Assembly: GCA_002169365.1 (NCBI GenBank)
Contig: NHLE01000001.1
Coordinates: forward strand, 1 to 7,754
Direction of reading: 5' to 3'
Length of the DNA: 7,754 nucleotides
Origin: Pelagibacteraceae bacterium TMED259
Lineage (GTDB): Bacteria; Pseudomonadota; Alphaproteobacteria; HIMB59
Shown: piece by piece, positions 1 through 4,810 of the stretch
Layout of the letters: every line of letters begins with the position of its first letter
Position numbering within the stretch: the first letter of the stretch is position 1
Notes under the pieces: generated by a model
What the model was told of the DNA's origin: nothing
Database searches by the model: none
The model's input: the letters and a program-made list of their open reading frames with translations, nothing else
Position numbers and translations under genes: made by a program

Positions 1-2
1 GC

Positions 3-164
3 TGGCGAAATGGGGGCATCTTTTTAAATCAAGAAGTCATACCAGTACCAGTACCGGAAGATGGCTTAATGTTGGAAGAGGAACCCAAATTGGAGGAGCT
101 TCCTCCGCCAGCTTCTGTAGACGAAAAGAATCTACAGAAGGACGGCGTAAGTGAATTCAAATAA
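3..164 (+). CDS. C-terminal end of an unrecognised protein (5' part outside window)
   Basis: Frame 3 of the plus strand is open from the window edge to a TAA at 162-164 and encodes 53 residues starting WRNGGIFLNQ. The other two plus frames give less protein-like translations: frame 1 stops at 25-27, and frame 2 is Ser/Arg-rich. The visible tail is acidic and proline-rich, with a PVPVPED segment (DNA 'ccagtaccagtacc', a small triplet-type repeat), LEEEPKLEELPPP, and a Lys/Asp-rich end. This composition suggests a flexible, probably exposed tail and not a catalytic domain. No family is recognisable from this part. It converges on the copper-oxidase gene, with 72 bp between the two stop codons. 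There is no ATG within the fragment that would make a credible complete gene, so it is treated as a 3'-terminal partial. That it is coding is an inference from frame and composition. Confidence 0.6.
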   Translation, partial: WRNGGIFLNQEVIPVPVPEDGLMLEEEPKLEELPPPASVDEKNLQKDGVSEFK

Positions 165-222
165 TCGTATAGATTCAGCAATTCCAGCCGACTTTTTTGC
201 AGCTTTTAGCTCCGTCTCGATC

Positions 223-244
223 AAATTTGATTCGAATCAAATTT
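223..244. repeat. Perfect 22-bp palindrome across the oxidase stop codon
   Basis: The left arm AAATTTGATTC is followed directly by its exact reverse complement GAATCAAATTT. The palindrome covers the last codons and the TGA stop (237-239) of the copper-oxidase gene and reaches into the 72-bp gap between the two convergent genes. As RNA it could fold into a 9-bp AT-rich stem with a TCGA loop on either strand. It could be a weak bidirectional terminator or a protein-binding site. There is no clear U-run directly after it, so a classical intrinsic terminator is not supported. Confidence 0.6.
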
Positions 245-3200
245 CTGCAAAGACAAGACTCCTCGCGGCTGCAATGGTTGATGTTCGCAGCCACCCATCA
301 AGCGATTGGCCATGGGAGAGACCCTCATCTAAATACTGCTTGATTGCTGCAAGTGGATTATCACGATACAAGGGGATAAGGTCCTGATTTGTTGCCATAT
401 AGACGCATGCAAGATCAATTGCACGATCGTAGTACGTGGATGCATCGGGAGAGTGAGTTTCTGCCCATACTTGTATGTTGGCAAGTGCCGCAGGATTCCC
501 TATTACCGCTGGATTGGTTTGGAGGTAGGTCAGAGCATCGACATTACCCCCGATAGTTCCCACAGTGATGTTCTGGTGTAGCGAGGAAGATATTTCTGAA
601 AGAGTTGTTTGCTGACTGGCGTCACTATCGGGTGTCGCAGAAAGAATCATAATGGCAAGCTGTGAATCTTCTCGGATAATGTCATGTTGAAAAGAAAACT
701 GCTGGCTCGTCGGGAATGAAATATCAGCTGAGTAGTGTGTCGTCATCGGCATTGATGTACTTGACATGGCAAGCGGATTGAAACGCGCCAGCTGAAGATT
801 CCGCATCGCATTTACAGAATCATTATGACTCAGCAGGGAGTTGTCGAGATTCATTAACCTGAACGTTTCATTAGGTCTAAAATTGCCGTCTCGATTTCCC
901 GTTCCAGCCGTGACATCCCAGCTGTTCCAGTACTCTTGAATTTTGTCAGCATTGGTTTCAAGAAAATGTTTGGATCCGATGGCAACACCAATATTCTCTG
1001 AAGACTTCATTGGCGCCTCAAGAACCATCTCAATCGCTACACGAATGTCTTCTTGGTCAGTCTCGGTACTTGTCAATTCGTTTATAAGGCCTGCAGTGAG
1101 TGGTAGTTCAAGATTCACGGCATGGAACGCGAGATCATGAATTGTGTTTTGCTCACCGGGGATAGAACTGTCTGCATCTGGCTGGATTGTGTTCAGGGAT
1201 GGTGAGAAAATTGGATTTTCGAACAAGGCAAGCGCACTGTTTGATGTCTTTGGAAGCGGCAGGTACTTGCTATTGAGTGGTTCGACGGAGTCATAGGTGT
1301 AGTTCGGGTAATACACTGCCTGAAGAACCTTGTTCGATGTGATCGTTTCCACGCCGGATCCGAGATACGTTGCATTGTTCCAGGTTGAATATGTTTGCAG
1401 GATTGGGTCGCCATTTGCATCAGGCTCCCAGAAGGTGAAGTTCCATCCAGCAATATCGAGGACACTTTCTTGCAAATATGCAGATGTCGGAAGTGTGTTG
1501 TATTCAGTCCATAACTTATCAACGTACCCATGATGCAGATAAAATATGGAATCACGACCAGCAGTCGGTACCCAACCAATGAGAGATGGTGCGATATTTG
1601 AGGATTCACCAAAAAATGTTGTTAGGTAGTTGGAGTCATCTATGATGCTCGTGATGGCACTTGGGTCTGTAGAATACTTGTCACTAATGAAGTTGTAGAC
1701 GTTTCCATAATTACCCTGTTCGATTGCATTTCTCAGAGTTTCTCCGGCATCAGATGGAATGGTGTTACTTTCCCAGAGCGTAGGGACGTTTTCAAGACGT
1801 GCGATGTCCACCATGTCAATCCAGTTTGAGATTCTTGGTAAAGCCGTGTCAGACATTCCACCGATGACATCATGAGCAACTGCGTGAGGCGAGAGTTCAG
1901 CTAGTGAGTTGAATTGAGTGAATAATGTCTGGGCTTGTTGAAGAGCGACACTCTGATTGAAGTATTGAGAGACACTGACTCCTGTTTGTGCATTGCCGGG
2001 TACAGGAACAATGCCAAGGTCGCCTTCAGGCATGTGTGTTTCACTCAGAGGTAGCCCCGCGTTTATATCGGCTCCGCGAATTTTTTCGTAGAGCGAGTTT
2101 GGGCGACCATTATGCATGGGTTCACGGAAACCTTGCGGGAGAGCACTGTTCTCAGGTGTACGGTAATCCCAATAGGGAAGCGCCCATGTTTCGACATCTG
2201 CGTCACTAAGCTCTGCAGCGAACGGAGAATTATTATCTGTTTTTTCATTGATGAGTACTTGCCGAATAACTTTTTCAAAAGCGGCGATATACAGTCGATG
2301 CCAAGCAATAAAAACAACACTAAAATTCTGCGTGGGAATAGTAGGATCGACACCTTGGGCTTGAGCCCACAACTTGACCCAGTGATTGCAGTTGTTGAGA
2401 ACAACTTTCCAGTCGCTGAAGGCTTCATCAGCTTCTGCGGTAGTCATGAATCCTTCGTCAATCATCCCTTGCTTCAGGCTGCTGAGGGTTGTCCAAAAGG
2501 TTCCATGGATACCAGCTTGGACATCCCAGCTATATGGGTTATCGGAAGGGAGGCCTTTCATGACATCAACGGCTATTCGGTAGAGATCAATAGCGTTTGC
2601 ACCCTCTGGCGTATGCGCACCATAACGAATGAAGTCAGGATTTCCGGTTTCAAGAGAGGAGTCTTGGAAATCTTGTACTAGATCTGAGAATGTGAGTAAT
2701 GATTGTGATGCGGTTGAAGAGTCGCCTTCTCCGTGCGTGTTTGACGCTGAAACGGTCAGTGTGTAATCACCTGACTGCAGATCTGCAAGCTCGATAGTCG
2801 TGCTGTCGGTTACGGTGATTTCTTGAGAAATGCCATTATCTGTTGATACGATGTAATGAGCGGTTGGGGCAGCAGAAGCGGTCTGAGACCAAGAGACGGT
2901 AAGTTCACCATCTGCATCGGAGTATGCCTTGAGGTTCTCTACGGCACCCGGTAACAAAGCTGGATCTGGCGCTACGCTCGGACTCCCGTCATCCCAGCCA
3001 ATAATTTCAAATGCTTTTTGCGTCACTCCATCTGTGGACTTTGGTAGCCAACGAATCTGGTCATCTTTTTGGATGATGCGATTTTGCAACAGTTGCAGGA
3101 GTTGTCTTGGGTTACTGGTAGTTGGCGGCGTAGATACATCATGCCATTGATCGGCTGCTGCGTCCCATTTCTCAACAGTTGAGCCGGCAACAACGCCAGT

Positions 3201-3443
3201 AATGACAAAACTCTTGGTGTCTTGTCCGACAAGTTCTGACTTGCCGAACACCACCGGGTCAACACCAACAAGGGATTTATCAATGTAGACTTCACAGACT
3301 GGTTCGAGCTGTGGCCTGATACCAGATGCATCTAGGGCGATACGTTGTTCCAAATGCTCTAGTGAGAGTGTCTTTGAACGCTTGTTCACACTACGATGGT
3401 TGGTGTTGGTAGAACGGTTGAACAGAGTATTAAGAAATCGCAT
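237..3443 (-). CDS. Secreted multidomain type-3 copper oxidase (tyrosinase/catechol oxidase class)
   Basis: The 1068-residue product is predicted to oxidise phenols or catechols with O2 at a di-copper site outside the cytoplasm. Order: basic leader with LEHLEQRIALDA (about 27-40), the module shared with the neighbouring protease (about 50-152), a fibronectin III-like domain (about 164-252), the tyrosinase domain (about 255-655), and about 410 residues I cannot assign. CuA ligands are likely H313, H354 and H382 (FIAWHRLY, then the family's ALPYWDYR). CuB ligands are H520 and H524 (HAVAH) and H637/H638 (FYLHHGYVDKLW). C352 sits two residues before H354, as in the Cys-His thioether of fungal enzymes. 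HisB1+1 is Ala, not the Asn typical of strong monophenolases, so catechol oxidase activity may dominate (inference). The ATG start fits the leader and a GGCGGGG 5 nt upstream. It is much longer than ordinary bacterial tyrosinases (roughly 300 residues). Substrate unknown. Confidence 0.9.
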   Translation of the reverse strand: MRFLNTLFNRSTNTNHRSVNKRSKTLSLEHLEQRIALDASGIRPQLEPVCEVYIDKSLVGVDPVVFGKSELVGQDTKSFVITGVVAGSTVEKWDAAADQWHDVSTPPTTSNPRQLLQLLQNRIIQKDDQIRWLPKSTDGVTQKAFEIIGWDDGSPSVAPDPALLPGAVENLKAYSDADGELTVSWSQTASAAPTAHYIVSTDNGISQEITVTDSTTIELADLQSGDYTLTVSASNTHGEGDSSTASQSLLTFSDLVQDFQDSSLETGNPDFIRYGAHTPEGANAIDLYRIAVDVMKGLPSDNPYSWDVQAGIHGTFWTTLSSLKQGMIDEGFMTTAEADEAFSDWKVVLNNCNHWVKLWAQAQGVDPTIPTQNFSVVFIAWHRLYIAAFEKVIRQVLINEKTDNNSPFAAELSDADVETWALPYWDYRTPENSALPQGFREPMHNGRPNSLYEKIRGADINAGLPLSETHMPEGDLGIVPVPGNAQTGVSVSQYFNQSVALQQAQTLFTQFNSLAELSPHAVAHDVIGGMSDTALPRISNWIDMVDIARLENVPTLWESNTIPSDAGETLRNAIEQGNYGNVYNFISDKYSTDPSAITSIIDDSNYLTTFFGESSNIAPSLIGWVPTAGRDSIFYLHHGYVDKLWTEYNTLPTSAYLQESVLDIAGWNFTFWEPDANGDPILQTYSTWNNATYLGSGVETITSNKVLQAVYYPNYTYDSVEPLNSKYLPLPKTSNSALALFENPIFSPSLNTIQPDADSSIPGEQNTIHDLAFHAVNLELPLTAGLINELTSTETDQEDIRVAIEMVLEAPMKSSENIGVAIGSKHFLETNADKIQEYWNSWDVTAGTGNRDGNFRPNETFRLMNLDNSLLSHNDSVNAMRNLQLARFNPLAMSSTSMPMTTHYSADISFPTSQQFSFQHDIIREDSQLAIMILSATPDSDASQQTTLSEISSSLHQNITVGTIGGNVDALTYLQTNPAVIGNPAALANIQVWAETHSPDASTYYDRAIDLACVYMATNQDLIPLYRDNPLAAIKQYLDEGLSHGQSLDGWLRTSTIAAARSLVFAEI
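240..1478 (-). other. Unassigned C-terminal extension of the copper oxidase
   Basis: Residues about 656-1068 follow the CuB site and match no domain I recognise. The region is acidic, holds only one Cys (C1013) and has no membrane segment or obvious anchor. Two parts differ in character: about 760-960 looks like mixed beta structure, and about 965-1068 is richer in Ala/Leu and probably helical. Many type-3 copper proteins carry a C-terminal domain that covers the active site until it is cleaved. A similar shielding role is possible here but rests only on position and size. Confidence 0.45.
1479..2681 (-). other. Tyrosinase catalytic domain (CuA and CuB sites)
   Basis: This is the part of the oxidase gene encoding residues about 255-655. 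CuA (H313, H354, H382) maps to 2298-2507 and CuB (H520, H524, H637/H638) to 1530-1886. The strongest family marks are AWHRLYIAAFE after the third CuA histidine region, LPYWDYR, and DSIFYLHHGYVDKLW. E516, four residues before HisB1, is placed like the 'waterkeeper' Glu of plant polyphenol oxidases, but its usual partner Asn is replaced by A521. HisB2+1 is D525. Confidence 0.85.
2688..2954 (-). other. Fibronectin type III-like domain
   Basis: Encodes residues about 164-252 of the copper oxidase. The pattern fits an FnIII fold: an opening PGAVENLKAYSDADGELTVSW, a central HYIVSTDNG strand, the late ELADLQSGDYTLTVSASN, then a GEGDSS loop. Such domains act as spacers or carbohydrate/protein-binding modules on exported bacterial enzymes. 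Here it separates the N-terminal shared module from the catalytic domain. Confidence 0.7.
2988..3296 (-). repeat. Shared ~100-residue module, copy in the copper oxidase N-terminus
   Basis: Residues about 50-152 of the oxidase align with the last ~105 residues of the subtilisin-like protein. The shared consensus is a TVEK turn, a Trp, DVSTPPTTSNPR, LLxLL, a DD-x-x-RW-x-P motif, then AF and GW. The core DVSTPPTTSNPR is encoded at 3105-3140 and agrees with the other copy (4976-5011) at 30 of 36 bases; all differences are synonymous. The spacing of W, LL, RW-P and GW recalls repeat domains of giant secreted proteins that carry 'RFVP' and 'AWD' motifs, so this may be a divergent beta-sandwich of that kind. 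Function unknown; docking or surface attachment is inferred. Confidence 0.8.
3324..3365 (-). other. LEPR-type leader motif
   Basis: Residues about 27-40 of the oxidase read SLEHLEQRIALDAS, after a basic stretch containing NKRSK. It resembles the LEPR-x-LL signature found near the N-terminus of large exported planctomycete proteins, here with LEQR-x-AL. There is no classical hydrophobic signal-peptide core in the first 45 residues, so this motif is the likely export or sorting signal. Confidence 0.65.
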
Positions 3444-3448
3444 GAGTG

Positions 3449-3456
3449 CCCCGCCT
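3449..3456 (-). promoter_or_regulatory. Possible ribosome binding site of the copper oxidase
   Basis: On the coding strand AGGCGGGG lies 5 nt before the ATG at 3443-3441. It is purine-rich but not a close match to AGGAGG, and many planctomycete genes lack a clear Shine-Dalgarno sequence. It supports this ATG over an in-frame TTG eight codons upstream (3465-3467). Confidence 0.35.
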
Positions 3457-3604
3457 GAGTTCCCAAAGAGTTACCTTTAAAGATACCTTTGTTTTTCAGG
3501 GGACGCCAGAAATTATTGAGCGTAGGAAATGTGCGTTAGTTCACATGAAGTTTGCCTACCAGGGTGCCAGTTGAGGCATTCTTCCACACATGTCCCGCAC
3601 AAAT

Positions 3605-3621
3605 TTGAATAACGTTATCAA
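3605..3621. repeat. Near-perfect 17-bp inverted repeat downstream of the metalloprotease
   Basis: The plus-strand sequence TTGAATAACGTTATCAA has an exact 10-bp palindrome (ATAACGTTAT) with TTGA/TCAA flanks, broken by one extra A on the left. It starts about 18 nt after the metalloprotease stop. With no loop and a weak stem it is not a good terminator. It looks more like a dimeric regulator's half-sites, but this is only symmetry. Confidence 0.4.
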
Positions 3622-3638
3622 TTGATTTCTAACAAGCT

Positions 3639-4706
3639 TTACCCGCCTTTTTCGCTAAGCGCTTCTTTCATTTCGTTCCGGGTGAGCTTTTGATCACCAT
3701 TCTTGTCCCATTGGTTGAATTGTCGAAACACAAGGGAACGTGGATTATTTACTTCTTCTCGTGTGAGAGTTCCATCACGATTTAAATCAAATCGTAATAA
3801 TATCTGTGGGACAATTTCTGGCCCCAATGTATTTCGTTTTATATTGATTCGTTGGTGTTCTGAGATGATTTTGTATTCATCTTTCGTGATGGTGTCATTT
3901 GACGATCGAGAAGCCTTGCGAAAAAACTCACGAGTAAAATCACGAAATTCAGGAGCAGAATCTTCAATGCGAAGGATCCCACTTCCAGTTGAATCAAGAA
4001 TCTGAAATACATCAGTTGGACTTCCTTGAGGTCCTCGTATTCTTTGTGGCTGAAATGGCCTGCCTTGCGCAGCATATGTGCGAGCAATCGTGGCTTGTGA
4101 ATCGGTTATAGGTTTGATGCGAGTCGGTATTCGGCCAGGTCCAGCACCCATCATCAAATTATTATTTTTTTCAAAAATAGTGTGTGGTAAACCAAGAGCG
4201 TGGCCTAACTCGTGTGCAAGCACAGCAGGTGTCTGCAGTCCTTTAGGACCCCGCGTTGCAAAATAGACAACGCCATCAGGCTTTGGGATAAAAACCCCAC
4301 CAATTGTTTTTTCAAAGTCCTCCGCGAGTACAACATTAAACCCGTTGGCAAGTAGATTCTCGCGCTTGGTGTTGGCAATCAGAGCGGGTGCTATCTTTTC
4401 ACGATGCTGGGAAAGAGCGAGAGCAAACGCTTCGGGCACCTGTGGTGTCATGTTCTGGATCGATTCAATGTCCCAGATGATTGAAGCCTGTTTCCATGTT
4501 TCATTTACTGCTTTCATTTGCTCTCGTATGTCGTCATCACTCATCGAACAGTTGAGTCGGGGTTCGGTTGCAGTGCGAAAGCGATGAATACGAACAGGAA
4601 GAGTAATGGATTCATTATCAGCAGAGGCTGAGATGAGTTCCCGTGCCTGCAAAAATAACACTGCCAAACAGATCAAAAGGGAAGATAAAGAAAACGGAGT
4701 TGCCAT
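3639..4706 (-). CDS. Secreted metzincin metalloprotease with C-terminal EF-hand-like loops
   Basis: The 355-residue product is a predicted zinc endopeptidase exported by Sec. Residues 1-29 form a signal peptide (hydrophobic core SLLICLAVLFL, likely cleavage after SASA). The catalytic domain runs from about 35 to 215. Its HELGHALGLPH motif at 165-175 gives zinc ligands H165, H169 and H175 with catalytic E166, and NNNLMMG (about 181-187) supplies the probable Met-turn. Residues about 236-350 hold four EF-hand-like loops: degenerate at 238 (DSTGSGILRIED) and 266, canonical at 307 (DLNRDGTLTREE), and near-canonical at 334 (DKNGDQKLTRNE, Gln in place of Gly at loop position 6). Calcium may stabilise or switch the enzyme (inference). 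It follows the subtilisin-like gene by 104 bp and precedes the oxidase by 195 bp. An AGG lies 8 nt before the ATG. The exact metzincin family (matrixin, pappalysin-like or other) is unsettled, and the substrate is unknown. Confidence 0.9.
   Translation of the reverse strand: MATPFSLSSLLICLAVLFLQARELISASADNESITLPVRIHRFRTATEPRLNCSMSDDDIREQMKAVNETWKQASIIWDIESIQNMTPQVPEAFALALSQHREKIAPALIANTKRENLLANGFNVVLAEDFEKTIGGVFIPKPDGVVYFATRGPKGLQTPAVLAHELGHALGLPHTIFEKNNNLMMGAGPGRIPTRIKPITDSQATIARTYAAQGRPFQPQRIRGPQGSPTDVFQILDSTGSGILRIEDSAPEFRDFTREFFRKASRSSNDTITKDEYKIISEHQRINIKRNTLGPEIVPQILLRFDLNRDGTLTREEVNNPRSLVFRQFNQWDKNGDQKLTRNEMKEALSEKGG
3657..4001 (-). other. Four EF-hand-like calcium loops
   Basis: Encodes residues about 236-350 of the metalloprotease. 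Loop starts at residues 238, 266, 307 and 334 form two pairs spaced 28 and 27 residues, shorter than the roughly 36 of calmodulin-type pairs. Loops 3 and 4 keep Asp/Asn at positions 1, 3 and 5 and Glu at 12. Loops 1 and 2 have lost several ligands, so probably only the last pair binds calcium. Confidence 0.75.
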
Positions 4707-4810
4707 CGTGAAGACCTGAAAGATCAGAACTATGTATGTGAAGTTTTTGTGTTATTTCGATGAAAGAGGAATTCAATCGATCTACTAACAAATTGATTTC
4801 AAACCGGTGT
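4707..4810. other. 104-bp gap between the two protease genes
   Basis: AT-rich; no ORF, clear promoter or strong hairpin seen. The 10-mer AATTGATTTC (4791-4800) lies 10 nt past the subtilisin-like stop, and the same 10-mer sits 9 nt past the metalloprotease stop (3620-3629). Confidence 0.4.

Larger units (their letters stand above)
3444..3638. other. 195-bp intergenic gap between metalloprotease and copper oxidase
   Basis: No ORF of interest is seen. It holds a near-palindrome around ATAACGTTAT (3605-3621) close to the metalloprotease stop, and two direct copies of TACCTTT (3472-3478 and 3484-3490, 12 bp apart) upstream of the oxidase start. No convincing -35/-10 pair was found by eye on the minus strand. 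The length would allow an independent promoter for the oxidase. Confidence 0.5.

Noticed and set aside
165..236. Intrinsic terminator between the convergent genes
   Set aside because: The only short GC-containing stem (AGCT-TTT-AGCT at 201-211) is 4 bp, and neither it nor the palindrome is followed by a proper U-run in the needed direction.
2112..2681. 189-codon open frame on the plus strand within the copper oxidase gene
   Set aside because: It lies wholly antisense to a region encoding clear tyrosinase motifs, and its translation has no recognisable domain or signal.
3777..3795. Inverted repeat ACGATTT-AAATC-AAATCGT
   Set aside because: It falls inside the codons of the conserved EF-hand loop FDLNRDG, so the symmetry is best explained by coding constraint and chance.
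4548..4559. Possible cysteine switch in the metalloprotease (PRLNCS around C53)
   Set aside because: The Cys is the only one after the signal peptide and lies near Pro-Arg as in matrixin propeptides. However, it sits between what look like the first strand and helix of the catalytic domain, with no room for a propeptide, and the motif does not match.
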